Source: Nesterenkonia sp. Act20 (GTDB lineage: Bacteria; Actinomycetota; Actinomycetes; Actinomycetales; Micrococcaceae). Taken from it: 64,000 bases of DNA. Below, one piece after another: positions 35,529-44,128 of this stretch. Location: contig NZ_JADPQH010000001.1 of the NCBI RefSeq assembly GCF_019173455.1, forward strand, positions 372,001 to 436,000, given 5' to 3'. A program made the position numbers and the translations under genes. The number at the start of each line of letters is the position of its first letter. Position 1 is the first letter of the stretch. The notes beneath the pieces were generated by a model, which had not been told where the DNA came from, made no database searches, and saw nothing but the letters and a program-made list of their open reading frames with translations.

Positions 35529-37420
35529 GACGTGGGCTCCAGGAAGATCGGTGCGAAGAAGTCGGCCAGGGCGGCCGTGTCGGTGAGCGGCAGCACGTGC
35601 GCCACGTACTGGTCGGGGCGCACGACGACGACGCAGCCCGCCCGGCTGATGCCGCGCTCGGTGAAGATGTCCCGTTCGGGGTGGGTGCCGAAGACGCGAT
35701 CCCTGGCGGTCAGCCCGAAGGGCCGCACCACCGGGAGGAAGGCGCGCGGGGCGTCGGTGACCTCCAGCGCGGGATGCCGCTGCTGGTAGATGACCTTGAC
35801 GTCGAAGAGGGCGTCCTCATCCTCTCCGGCCGGGGTGAAGCGGCGCACGGGGGAGCTGGGATCGGTGTGCAGCCAGTGCGCCCAGGAGCGCAGTGCGGAG
35901 TCCTCCCCCGCGCTCGGAGCATCGGCGAAGGCATAGAGCCGCCAGCGTCCGTCGGCGGTGGCCAAGTGACCCAGGTGCAGCGGGTTGCCGTCGCTGACGC
36001 GGCACACCAGCTCCGACTTGAACCGCTTGCCCACGGTGAATCCGCTCGCGAGATCCTGGTGCGTGTCGGCTCCGGTGATGATCGAGGGGCTGTACTGGGT
36101 CATGAAACCGGCGGGGAACTCGATGGTCTTGACGTAGAAGTCCTCCAGCGTGGAGGGGTCCTCCATCTCCTCGGGCTTCTGCGCCATCAGGGTGGACCAT
36201 TCCTTGTCGAAGTCGATCAGGTTCTGCGCGATCACCTGACGCTCCCCGGAGTAGGTGCGCAGCAGCGCGGCGGGGCTGCGCCCCTGCAGCACCTGGCCCA
36301 GCTTCCAGCCCAGGTTGAAGCCGTCCTGCATGGAGACATTCATGCCCTGACCGGCCTTCGCGCTGTGCGTATGGCAGGCGTCTCCGGCGATGAAGACCCG
36401 GGGGTCACGTTCACCGGTCAGCTCCTCGGGCACGTCGTCGAACTTGTCGGTCACCCGGTGTCCGACCTCGTACACGCTGTGCCAGGCCACGTGCTTCACG
36501 TCCACGGTGAACGGGGCCATGATCGTGTTGGCCTTCTCGATGATCGTCTCAATGGTGGTCTTGCGGACCTGCTCTCCCTGGCCGGGCTGGACCTCGCCGA
36601 GGTCCACGTACATCCGGAACAGGTGGCCTCCCTCGCGCGGTATCAGCAGGATGCTGCCTCCCGAGTGGGACTGGATGGCGCATTTGCGGCGGATATCGGG
36701 GAAGTCGGTGACCGCCAGCACGTCCATGACGCCCCAGGCGTGGTTTGCCCGGTCTCCGGTCAGGCTCCGGCCGATGGACGTGCGCACGCCGCTGCGCGCA
36801 CCGTCGGCGCCGAGCACGTATTTCGCCCAGACGGTGCGTTCGGCTCCGGCCTCCGGACCGGCGGCACGGCGCAGGGAGACCTCCACCGGGTGTTCGCCCT
36901 CTTCGTGGACGGTCAGGCCCAGGAATTCCCAGCCGTAGTCGGGGGTCATCCGCGACGGTGAGTTGGCCATGGACTCTCCGAAGTAGTCCAACACCCGGGC
37001 CTGGTTGACGATCAGGTGCGGGAACTCGCTGATTCCCTCCGGGTCATCGTCGGGCCGGGCGGTGCGAGTGATGTTCTCCGGCGCTTCCGGGTCGGGCTTC
37101 CAGAACGCCATCTCGGTGATGTGATACGCCTCATTGGAGATCTCGTCGGCGAAGCCGAAAGCCTGGAAGGTCTCCACGCTGCGGGCCTGGATCCCGTCGG
37201 CCTGACCGACCTCGAGGCGTCCGTCGCGCTTCTCGATGATGCGGGTGTGCACCTGCGGGAACTGCGCGAGCTGGGCGGCGGTGATCATCCCGGCGGGGCC
37301 GGTGCCGACGATGAGCACGTCCATGTGCTCGGGCAGCTGCTCGGGCCGATCGAGTCCGAGCCCGGCCGGGGCCTGGACCCGCGGGTTCTGCGAGACGTAG
37401 CCGTGGTGATGAAACTGCAT
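35525..37420 (-). CDS. FAD-dependent aromatic monooxygenase (phenol 2-monooxygenase / MobA-like)
   Basis: This 631-residue single-component flavoprotein hydroxylase has the N-terminal GxGxxG in VLIVGTGPAGMITAAQ. VLGADGARS is the DG motif, and FIAGDACHTHSAKAGQGMN is the second FAD site. A C-terminal thioredoxin-like domain of about 160 residues follows, as in phenol hydroxylase and 3-hydroxybenzoate 4-hydroxylase (MobA). It adds one hydroxyl ortho to an existing one, using NAD(P)H and oxygen. The operon context suggests hydroxylation of a hydroxyphenylacetate to homoprotocatechuate; the substrate is inferred. The ATG at 37420 follows GAGGAG and is preferred over a start at 37498. Confidence 0.83.
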   Translation of the reverse strand: MQFHHHGYVSQNPRVQAPAGLGLDRPEQLPEHMDVLIVGTGPAGMITAAQLAQFPQVHTRIIEKRDGRLEVGQADGIQARSVETFQAFGFADEISNEAYHITEMAFWKPDPEAPENITRTARPDDDPEGISEFPHLIVNQARVLDYFGESMANSPSRMTPDYGWEFLGLTVHEEGEHPVEVSLRRAAGPEAGAERTVWAKYVLGADGARSGVRTSIGRSLTGDRANHAWGVMDVLAVTDFPDIRRKCAIQSHSGGSILLIPREGGHLFRMYVDLGEVQPGQGEQVRKTTIETIIEKANTIMAPFTVDVKHVAWHSVYEVGHRVTDKFDDVPEELTGERDPRVFIAGDACHTHSAKAGQGMNVSMQDGFNLGWKLGQVLQGRSPAALLRTYSGERQVIAQNLIDFDKEWSTLMAQKPEEMEDPSTLEDFYVKTIEFPAGFMTQYSPSIITGADTHQDLASGFTVGKRFKSELVCRVSDGNPLHLGHLATADGRWRLYAFADAPSAGEDSALRSWAHWLHTDPSSPVRRFTPAGEDEDALFDVKVIYQQRHPALEVTDAPRAFLPVVRPFGLTARDRVFGTHPERDIFTERGISRAGCVVVVRPDQYVAHVLPLTDTAALADFFAPIFLEPTS

Positions 37421-37430
37421 GTCTGACTCC

Positions 37431-38216
37431 TCAGTGAGCGGAACGTGGGATGAAGTCCGCGGCGAGCTTCTCCGAGCCGCGCGCCACCAGCGCGACATCG
37501 GCGCCTACGAGCACCCACGCCGCTCCGGCGTCGAGGTAGTCGTGGGCGGCTGTCGGATCGAAGGCGTTGACCCCGGCCGTCTTGCCGGCGGCCCGCGCCG
37601 CGGCGAAGCTGTGCTTCACGGCGGCGATGACGTCGGGGTGGGTCTGTTGGCCCAGCAGTCCCATGGAGGCTGAGAGGTCGCTGGGGCCGGCGAAGATGCC
37701 GTCGACGCCCTCGACGGCGGCGATGGCCTCGGCATTCTCCACACCTTCGACGGTCTCGAGCTGGACGAAGACGCTCACGTGCTGCGCGCCCTCCTCCAGG
37801 TAGTTCTGTACCCGGTTCCATCGTCCGGACCGGGCCAGGGCATTGCCGATGCCTCGTATGCCGCGCGGCGGATACTGCGTCGCCGCGGCCACGTCGCGGG
37901 CCTGCTCCGGTGTGGAGATCATCGGCACCAGGAGATTCTGCACGCCCAGGTCCAGGACCTGCTTGATGATCACCGGATCGGCGGAGGGCACCCGGATGAT
38001 GGGCGTCACCGGATACCCGGAAAGCGCGTGAAGCTGGACCAGCACGGACTCCAGCGTGTTCGGTGCGTGCTCCATGTCGATGAGCACGACGTCGAGCCCT
38101 GAGCCCGCCATGATCTCTGCCATCACCGGGGACCCTGAGCAGACCCAGCCTCCGATGAGTGCCCGGTCCGCGGTCGCGAGGTCCTCGCGCAGGGTCGGCT
38201 TCAGTCGAAACGGCAT
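37431..38216 (-). CDS. hpaI: 4-hydroxy-2-oxoheptane-1,7-dioate aldolase (HpaI)
   Basis: The 261-residue class II aldolase splits the C7 diacid intermediate into pyruvate and succinate semialdehyde. Family motifs are visible: IGGWVCSGSPVMAEIMAGSG, LIDMEHAPN, VPMISTPEQAR, the metal Glu in QLETVEGVEN and the metal Asp in GIFAGPSDLSASMG. The ATG at 38216 lies within the end of hpaH, giving a 16-base overlap, and follows AGGAACCC. The next gene downstream is the monooxygenase, ten bases away. Position and motifs agree with HpaI rather than the HMG-lyase or citramalyl members of the family. Confidence 0.9.
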   Translation of the reverse strand: MPFRLKPTLREDLATADRALIGGWVCSGSPVMAEIMAGSGLDVVLIDMEHAPNTLESVLVQLHALSGYPVTPIIRVPSADPVIIKQVLDLGVQNLLVPMISTPEQARDVAAATQYPPRGIRGIGNALARSGRWNRVQNYLEEGAQHVSVFVQLETVEGVENAEAIAAVEGVDGIFAGPSDLSASMGLLGQQTHPDVIAAVKHSFAAARAAGKTAGVNAFDPTAAHDYLDAGAAWVLVGADVALVARGSEKLAADFIPRSAH

Positions 38217-38986
38217 GTCAGGGTTCCTAGTTCTCCGTAGTCGCAGGTCACGGTGTCGCCTTGTTCGACCCACATGGGGCGGGTGAAGGAGCCGGCGAGG
38301 ATGAGTTCTCCCGCCTGCAGGCTGTCTCCGTGCTGCGCGAGCTTGTTGGCCAGCCAGACCACTCCCATGGCGGGGTGGTTGAGCACTGCGGCGGCCACCC
38401 CGGATTCCTCGATGGTCTCATTGCGGTAGAGCAGCGCCGAGATCCAGCGCAGGTCCACCGCGTCCGGGGCCACGGGGTTACCTCCGTAGACCATCGCGCC
38501 CATCGCTGCGTTGTCACTGATCGTGTCCACGATCGTGCGGCCGGCCATCTCGATCCTGCTGGAGAGGATCTCCAGGGCCGGCACCACGTAGTCGGTGGCG
38601 TCCAGCACATCGAAGACGGTGACCCCAGGCCCGGAGAGCGGCTTGCCGAGCTTGAAGGCAAGCTCCACCTCGATGCGCACGTTGGAGAAGCGGGAGTGTT
38701 CGATCACCGAGCCGTTCTCGTAGACCATGTCGTCGAAGATGGCACCGTAGTCGGGTTCGGTGATGCCGGTGGCGACCTGCATGACCTTCGAGGTGAGTCC
38801 GATCTTTCGGCCCACCAGTCGGCGCCCCGAGGCGACGGCGCGACGTCGCCATTCGTTCTGCACCGCGTAGGAGTCCTCGATGGTCATCTCGGGGTACCGG
38901 GTGGTCAGCAGCGGGATCGTGCTGCGCTGTGACTCGGCGGTGGCGAGCTCATCGGCGATGGCGGTGATCTGGTCCTTCTCAAGCAT
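38201..38986 (-). CDS. hpaH: 2-oxo-hept-4-ene-1,7-dioate hydratase (HpaH)
   Basis: The 261-residue protein belongs to the FAH-fold hydratase group. Landmarks are the start YAVQNEWRRR, GRKIGLTSKVMQ, the metal-binding EVELAFKLGKPL (Glu-x-Glu), and NPVAPDAVDLRWI. It adds water to the 2-oxo-4-enedioate intermediate before HpaI cleavage. The length matches known HpaH proteins (about 267). It overlaps hpaI and starts 18 bases after hpaD ends, in the biochemical order of the pathway. Confidence 0.9.
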   Translation of the reverse strand: MLEKDQITAIADELATAESQRSTIPLLTTRYPEMTIEDSYAVQNEWRRRAVASGRRLVGRKIGLTSKVMQVATGITEPDYGAIFDDMVYENGSVIEHSRFSNVRIEVELAFKLGKPLSGPGVTVFDVLDATDYVVPALEILSSRIEMAGRTIVDTISDNAAMGAMVYGGNPVAPDAVDLRWISALLYRNETIEESGVAAAVLNHPAMGVVWLANKLAQHGDSLQAGELILAGSFTRPMWVEQGDTVTCDYGELGTLTCRFD

Positions 38987-39004
38987 GGTGTGTCTCCCGA
39001 CGGA

Positions 39005-40111
39005 TCAGAGCTGGTGACCCAGCTTGTACTCGCCCTGTTTCCAGGAGGGCATGGACTCCTCGTCCTCTTTGCGGGTGTAGGAGAACCCGTCGGCGCCGAT
39101 GGTCACATCCATCTCGGAGGCATCGGTGCGCTCCGTGGCCGGGACGGGACGTCCGTGGAGGTCCAGCACCGTGGAGGCCTCCGTGTACCAGGAGGGGACC
39201 ACCGGGTTGCCCCACCAGTCACGGCGCTGGTTGTCATGCACGTCCCAGGTCACCACGGGGTTGTCCGGATCTCCGGTGTAGTAGTCCTGGGTGTAGATCT
39301 CGATCCGGTGCCCATCGGGATCACGGATGTAGAGGTAGAAGGCATTGGACACGCCGTGCCGACCGGGGCCGCGCTCGATATGGTCTGAAAGGCGCAGCGC
39401 CCCGAGCTTGTCGCAGATGGCCAGCACGTTGTGCTTCTCATGGGTGGCGAACGCGACGTGGTGCATGCGTGGTCCGGCGCCGCCGGTCATGGCGGTGTCA
39501 TGGACGGTGGGCTTGCGTCGCATCCACGCGGCGTAGGTGGTGCCGTGCTCGTCCTGGATGTCTTCGGTGACGCGGAACCCGAGGTCCTCCATATACGCCA
39601 CGGCCTTGGGCACATCGGGGGTGACCTGGTTGAAGTGATCGAGGCGGACCAGCGCCCCGGGGGTGTAGAGGTCATAGCGCCAGGCAAGCCGTTCCACGTG
39701 TTCGACCTCGTGGAAGAACTCGTAGGGGAAGCCCAGCGGGTCCTGGACCCGCACGGAGTCGCCGATGCCGCGGGTGAAGCCCTCTCTGCGACGGATGACC
39801 TCGCAGCCGAGCTCGGTATAGAACGCCTCCGCCTTGTCGAGGTCCTCGGGGGCCCGGACGCGGTAGGAGAAGGCGGCGACGGCGGCCTGTTCACCGCGGC
39901 GCAGCACCAGGTTGTGGTGGATGAACTCCTCCATGGACCGGAGGTAGATCGCGTCCTCGTCCTCGGCCGTCACGGTGAGGTCCAGGACATCGACGTAGAA
40001 GTCTCGAGACCGTTTCAGGTCGGTGACGATCAGCTCCATATAGGCGCAGCGCAGGATGTCGGGGGCGGGGACGGAGGGAGTGGGGACTCGCTGGAAGGAG
40101 GTGTCTGTCAT
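39005..40111 (-). CDS. hpaD: 3,4-dihydroxyphenylacetate 2,3-dioxygenase (homoprotocatechuate dioxygenase)
   Basis: This 368-residue extradiol dioxygenase of the VOC type opens homoprotocatechuate next to the diol. His159 (LDHFNQ), His218 (MHHVAF) and Glu271 (RIEIYTQ) occupy the expected metal positions, each four residues later than His155, His214 and Glu267 described for the Brevibacterium enzyme, so the 2-His-1-Glu triad is complete. Arthrobacter (Mn) and Brevibacterium (Fe) enzymes of this length are known; the metal here cannot be read from sequence. The ATG at 40111 follows AAGGACG. Confidence 0.93.
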   Translation of the reverse strand: MTDTSFQRVPTPSVPAPDILRCAYMELIVTDLKRSRDFYVDVLDLTVTAEDEDAIYLRSMEEFIHHNLVLRRGEQAAVAAFSYRVRAPEDLDKAEAFYTELGCEVIRRREGFTRGIGDSVRVQDPLGFPYEFFHEVEHVERLAWRYDLYTPGALVRLDHFNQVTPDVPKAVAYMEDLGFRVTEDIQDEHGTTYAAWMRRKPTVHDTAMTGGAGPRMHHVAFATHEKHNVLAICDKLGALRLSDHIERGPGRHGVSNAFYLYIRDPDGHRIEIYTQDYYTGDPDNPVVTWDVHDNQRRDWWGNPVVPSWYTEASTVLDLHGRPVPATERTDASEMDVTIGADGFSYTRKEDEESMPSWKQGEYKLGHQL

Positions 40112-40163
40112 CTGAAGCGTCCTTGCTTGATGGTGAAAACGTGAGGGCGGATAAGAGTGCTGG

Positions 40164-41669
40164 TCAGTCGGCTTTGCCGAAGACCGGGTTGTGGACTTCA
40201 CCGAGATTGATGTGCACTGCCTGCTGGTCGGTGTAGAAATCCAGCGAGCGGTAGCCGCCCTCGTGCCCGAGACCGGAGGCCTTGACCCCGCCGAAGGGGG
40301 TGCGCAGGTCGCGCACGTTGTTGGAGTTCAGCCAGACCATGCCAGCCTGCACCGACTGGGCGAAGTTGTGCGATCGCTTGAGGTCATTGGTCCAGATATA
40401 GGCGGCAAGCCCGTACTTGGTGTCGTTGGCCAGCTCGAGGGCCTCCTCCTCCGAGTCGAAGGGTGTGATGGCGACCACCGGTCCGAAGATCTCCTCCTGG
40501 AAGATCCGGGCCTCGCTGGGAACATCGGCGAAGACGGTGGGAGCCACGAAGTTTCCGGTCGGGAACCCCTCGGGGCGTCCGCCGCCTGCCACGAGCCGGC
40601 CCTCGCCCTTGCCGATCTCGATATAGCTCATGACCTTCTCAAAGTGCTCCGGGTGCACCAGCGCACCGACCTCGGTCTCACGCTCATGCGGGAAGCCGAC
40701 CTTGACCCGCTTGGCCTGGGCGGCGTAGCGCTCGACGAACTCGTCATAGATGCTGCGCTCGACCAAGATCCGGCTGCCGGCGGTGCAGCGCTCACCGTTG
40801 AGCGAGAAGACTCCGAAGACCGTGGCGTTGATGGCGGCTTCAAGATCGGCGTCGGCGAAGACGACGGCGGGCGATTTCCCGCCCAGCTCCATGGAGAGCC
40901 CCTTCAGCGCCGGTGCGGCGTTCGCGAAGATGGTCTGTCCGGTGCTGGATTCTCCGGTGAACGAGATCAGCGGCACCTCCGGGTGCTTCACCAGCGCGTC
41001 GCCGGCCTGCTCCCCCAGCCCGTTGACCAGGTTGAACACCCCGGTGGGCAGTCCCGCCTCGGCGAAGATGCCAGCCCACAGACTGGCCGAGAGAGGGGTG
41101 AACTCGGCAGGTTTGAGCACCACAGAGTTGCCCGCCGCCAGCGCCGGGGCGAGCTTCCAGCTTTCCAGCATGAACGGAGTGTTCCAGGGGGTGATCAGCC
41201 CGGCCACGCCGATGGGCTTGCGACTGACGTAGTTGACCTGGCGACCGGGGACCTTGTAGACGTCGTCGGCCTGGGCCACGATCAGGTCGGCGAAGAAACG
41301 AAAGTTCTCGGCGGCGCGGCGCGCCTGACCCAATGCCTGGGTGATGGGCAGGCCCGAGTCGAAGGACTCCAGCTCGGCGAGGCGGTCTCCGCGGTCCTCG
41401 ACCAGGTCGGCGATCCGGTGCAGCACCCGGGAACGTTCTCGCGGAAGCATCTCGCGCCAGGGGCCGGTCTCGAAGGCCCGGCGCGCCGCGGCGACGGCAC
41501 GGTCCACGTCGGCCTTGGTTCCGGCGGCGGCGTGGATATAGGTCTCATTGGTGACCGGGTTGAGCACCTCGAAGGTGCCGCCCTCGGCTGAGTCCACGGA
41601 CTCGCCGTCGATGTAGTGCTGGATCCGTTCGGGCAGATCGGCAGGGACGGGGGTCTGGTAGTCGTTCAT
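40164..41669 (-). CDS. hpaE: 5-carboxymethyl-2-hydroxymuconate semialdehyde dehydrogenase
   Basis: A 501-residue aldehyde dehydrogenase with FTGESSTGQTIF, MELGGKSPAVVFADAD (base Glu), LNGERCTAGSR (nucleophile Cys) and FGGVKASGLGHEGG. The NGERCTAGSR form is typical of HpaE/AmnC-like semialdehyde dehydrogenases. It oxidises the ring-opened product of HpaD to the triacid. The ATG at 41669 follows AGGAGAAG. It lies between the GntR regulator gene and hpaD. Confidence 0.9.
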   Translation of the reverse strand: MNDYQTPVPADLPERIQHYIDGESVDSAEGGTFEVLNPVTNETYIHAAAGTKADVDRAVAAARRAFETGPWREMLPRERSRVLHRIADLVEDRGDRLAELESFDSGLPITQALGQARRAAENFRFFADLIVAQADDVYKVPGRQVNYVSRKPIGVAGLITPWNTPFMLESWKLAPALAAGNSVVLKPAEFTPLSASLWAGIFAEAGLPTGVFNLVNGLGEQAGDALVKHPEVPLISFTGESSTGQTIFANAAPALKGLSMELGGKSPAVVFADADLEAAINATVFGVFSLNGERCTAGSRILVERSIYDEFVERYAAQAKRVKVGFPHERETEVGALVHPEHFEKVMSYIEIGKGEGRLVAGGGRPEGFPTGNFVAPTVFADVPSEARIFQEEIFGPVVAITPFDSEEEALELANDTKYGLAAYIWTNDLKRSHNFAQSVQAGMVWLNSNNVRDLRTPFGGVKASGLGHEGGYRSLDFYTDQQAVHINLGEVHNPVFGKAD

Positions 41670-41725
41670 CGGGTGTCTTCTCCTTCTGGCGCGCAGGCGC
41701 TGGGTTCGATGGGTGCCATGGCAGG

Positions 41726-42412
41726 TCAGCGGGCTGTCGCGGGACTCGGGACGGCGTGGTGGCCCTGTTCTCGGTAGGCCTCGACCGTGCGCCATTTGTG
41801 CTGGCGGACTGCCATCTCGATCTCCATCGGTTCGGCGTGCTCACGGATCAGCCGCAGGATCTCGTCGTGCTCCTGCACCGAGCGTGGCGCGCGCTCGGGC
41901 ACGAAGCTGAAGGTGGAGCTGCGCAGCCCGGCCATCCGGTTCCATCCACGATCGGCGAGTTCAGCGATGTGTGGATTGGGACAGCGGTGGAAGAGTGCGC
42001 GGTGAAACTTCTCATTCAGCGAGGTGAACACCACTGGATCGAAGCTCTCCAGCATGGCGCGCATGGAATCGTTGATCGACTGGGCGCGATCGATGTCCTC
42101 CTGGGACATCTGCGGCAGCGCGAGCGCTGTGGCAGCCCCCTCCAGGACCCCGAGAGTCTGCATAGTGTCGATGTATTCGACGCTGTTGACCATGGCGACC
42201 CGGGCGCCGACATTGCGCTCGAACTCCACCAGGCCCTCGGCTTCGAGGCGGCGCACCGCCTCCCGCACGGGGACCACGCTGATCCCGAGCTCCTTGGCGA
42301 TCGCGCCGAGCACGAGCCGATAGCCGGGATTGAACTCCCGGCCGATGATGCGCTCCCGGATCCAGTCATAGGTCAGCTCGGACTTGCTGATGCGTTCGTC
42401 GATGCGGATCAC
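41726..42412 (-). CDS. GntR-family transcriptional regulator (FCD type)
   Basis: The 228-residue protein has an N-terminal winged helix (YDWIRERIIGREFNPGYRL, then VVPVREAVRRLEAEGLVEF) and a C-terminal FCD ligand domain with His residues in NEKFHRALFHRC and VQEHDEIL. FCD regulators commonly sense a carboxylate intermediate and repress catabolic operons. It overlaps the FAH-RraA gene by four bases, inside the operon it probably controls, so autoregulation is likely. A CGTATACG palindrome upstream of the operon is the best operator candidate. Confidence 0.88.
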   Translation of the reverse strand: MIRIDERISKSELTYDWIRERIIGREFNPGYRLVLGAIAKELGISVVPVREAVRRLEAEGLVEFERNVGARVAMVNSVEYIDTMQTLGVLEGAATALALPQMSQEDIDRAQSINDSMRAMLESFDPVVFTSLNEKFHRALFHRCPNPHIAELADRGWNRMAGLRSSTFSFVPERAPRSVQEHDEILRLIREHAEPMEIEMAVRQHKWRTVEAYREQGHHAVPSPATAR

Positions 42413-43923
42413 GGGCCCTCCCCCTCGACGGCGGGCGCCTCCACCCGCGTCTGGCTCTGCGGATCGACCGTGCCCTGCGCCCGACCCCGCTCCTCGTCAT
42501 ACCGAGCCCGCCAGGTGGAGTTCATCGGGAAGAGTCCGTCCACGGGGTGCCCGGCCTTGACCTGGTCCGCGATCCAGGCGTCCTCGATCTCCTTCGTCAG
42601 CGCCGCGTCCGCCACATCCTCGGCAATGCCCGGAGGCAGCACGATCACGCCGTCGTCGTCGCCGACGATGATGTCCCCTGGCTGGACCGTGGCGCCGCCG
42701 CAGGCGATGGTGAGGTCGGCGTCCCAGGGCACGTGTTTATGTCCCAGCACGGCCGGGTGGGCGCCCTGACTGAAGACCGGCAGCGCGATATCGGCCACGG
42801 TGGAGTAGTCCCGGACGCCGCCGTCGGTCACTACCCCGGCCGCTCCCCGCTGCAGCGCGCGCAGCGCAAGGATGTCGCCGAGTGTGCCGGAGCCACGCTC
42901 TCCGCGGGCCTCGATGACGATCACCTCACCCGCATCCACGGAGTCGAAAACCTGCTTCTGTGCGTTGAATCCGCCGCCGTGCGAGGCGAAGAGGTCTTCG
43001 CGGTTCGGCACGAAGCGCAGGGTGCGAGCGGTGCCGATGAGCTTGGTGCCGCTGCGGGTGGGGCGCACGCCGTCGATGGTGACGTTGTTGAAGCCTCGCT
43101 TGCGCATCTCCTGGGACAAGCCGGCGACCGGAGCCTCGAGCAGCTTCGCGCGCAGCTGCTCGCTCAACGCGGAGTCAGGCGCCTGTGGGAGTCCCGCAGA
43201 TTCACGCGAACCCCAGGCTTCTTCGCGCTGGATGTCATTGACCTGGGGCAGGCTGCCCAGGGAGGGGTCGAAGTCCCCGGGACCCTCGGTGACCGTGCTG
43301 ATCAGCCGACCGCTGCTGAGCGCGCCGGCATCGACCTGAACCTCCACGACGTCGCCCGGCTCCGCCACGGAGGCCCCCGCCGGGGTGCCGGTGAGGATGA
43401 CGTCCCCTGCTTCCAGGGTGAGGTGCTGGGAGAGGTCGGCGAGCAGCTGTCTCAGGGGGAAGATCATGGCGGCGGTGGTGTCCTCCTGGACCAGCTGGCC
43501 GTTCTTCCATGTGCGCAGGCGCAGTGACTCCGGGTTCACCTCGGGCGCGGGGATGAGTTCGGGGCCCAGTGGGGTGTAGCCGTCGCGGCCCTTATTGCGG
43601 ACGTTTGATCCCTTGTCTGCCGCCCGAAGGTCGTAGAGCCCCCAGTCATTGGCCGCCGTGACCGCACTGACGTGGGACCACGCGTCCTCCGCGCGGATAT
43701 GGCGGCCGGCGGTGCCGATCACCAGGGCGATCTCCCCTTCGAAGGCGAGCAGCTCCGTGCCGGCCGGGCGCTCGACCGTCTCCCCGGAGGATGCCATGGA
43801 GCTGGTCGGTTTGAAGAAGTACGAGGGTGCCTCCGGCCGCCGGCCGCGTTCTGCCGCGCGGGACTCATAGCTGATGTGGACGGCGATGATCTTGCCGGGT
43901 GTGTCCAGGGTCTGCGCGGTCAT
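42409..43923 (-). CDS. FAH-domain / RraA-like fusion protein (HpaG-like isomerase/decarboxylase)
   Basis: This 504-residue two-domain protein leads the homoprotocatechuate operon. Residues 10-215 are a fumarylacetoacetate-hydrolase-type domain with metal ligands Glu62, Glu64 (FEGEIALV) and Asp93 (ANDWGLYD), as in HHDD isomerase. After a 30-residue linker, residues 250-485 are an RraA/HMG-aldolase-type domain with GDILALRA and VVTDGGVRDYS, which carry the family's Gly-Asp and Arg-Asp active-site residues. HpaG normally has two FAH domains for OPET decarboxylation and isomerisation; here an RraA-like domain may supply the decarboxylase. That role is inference. The ATG follows GAGGAG. Confidence 0.82.
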   Translation of the reverse strand: MTAQTLDTPGKIIAVHISYESRAAERGRRPEAPSYFFKPTSSMASSGETVERPAGTELLAFEGEIALVIGTAGRHIRAEDAWSHVSAVTAANDWGLYDLRAADKGSNVRNKGRDGYTPLGPELIPAPEVNPESLRLRTWKNGQLVQEDTTAAMIFPLRQLLADLSQHLTLEAGDVILTGTPAGASVAEPGDVVEVQVDAGALSSGRLISTVTEGPGDFDPSLGSLPQVNDIQREEAWGSRESAGLPQAPDSALSEQLRAKLLEAPVAGLSQEMRKRGFNNVTIDGVRPTRSGTKLIGTARTLRFVPNREDLFASHGGGFNAQKQVFDSVDAGEVIVIEARGERGSGTLGDILALRALQRGAAGVVTDGGVRDYSTVADIALPVFSQGAHPAVLGHKHVPWDADLTIACGGATVQPGDIIVGDDDGVIVLPPGIAEDVADAALTKEIEDAWIADQVKAGHPVDGLFPMNSTWRARYDEERGRAQGTVDPQSQTRVEAPAVEGEGP

Positions 43924-43969
43924 AGGTCTCCTCGACGAGCCGGTCCGGATCGCTCCGGCGGGATGGTAT

Positions 43970-43992
43970 CCCAGATCGTATACGGTATGTGA
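43970..43992. promoter_or_regulatory. Candidate GntR operator upstream of the homoprotocatechuate operon
   Basis: The segment holds the perfect palindrome CGTATACG (43977-43984) inside GATCGTATACGGTATG, about 50 bases upstream of the first operon gene. It nearly matches the TNGTNNNACNA form bound by FadR-type GntR proteins. The AT-rich core also offers -10-like hexamers on the minus strand, so a bound repressor would block the promoter. Confidence 0.5.
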
Positions 43993-44077
43993 TGCGGCGC
44001 ACAAGACGTGATCCTGATTCTGCGCTCGGGCACTCCGTGATGCTCCTTCGGGTGTGGGTGCACGCATCCGCGCACTG

Positions 44078-44115
44078 AAGGGTGCAGCCGAGGCAAGCAC
44101 CCCGGCCGCACCCTT
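44078..44115 (-). terminator. Terminator-like hairpin after the APC permease gene
   Basis: AAGGGTGC-A-GCCG-A-GG pairs with CC-C-CGGC-C-GCACCCTT across a six-base loop, giving a long stem with two mismatches. It lies 14 bases beyond the permease stop on the minus strand. There is no strong U-tract. It separates the permease transcript from the catabolic operon. Confidence 0.6.
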
Positions 44116-44128
44116 AGGTGGTCGGAAC

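Noticed and set aside
35597-36961. A 454-codon plus-strand frame opposite the flavoprotein monooxygenase
   Set aside because: No motif; the minus-strand monooxygenase is complete.
40191-41591. A 466-codon plus-strand frame opposite hpaE
   Set aside because: The minus strand encodes a full ALDH with all catalytic motifs; the opposite frame has no recognisable fold.
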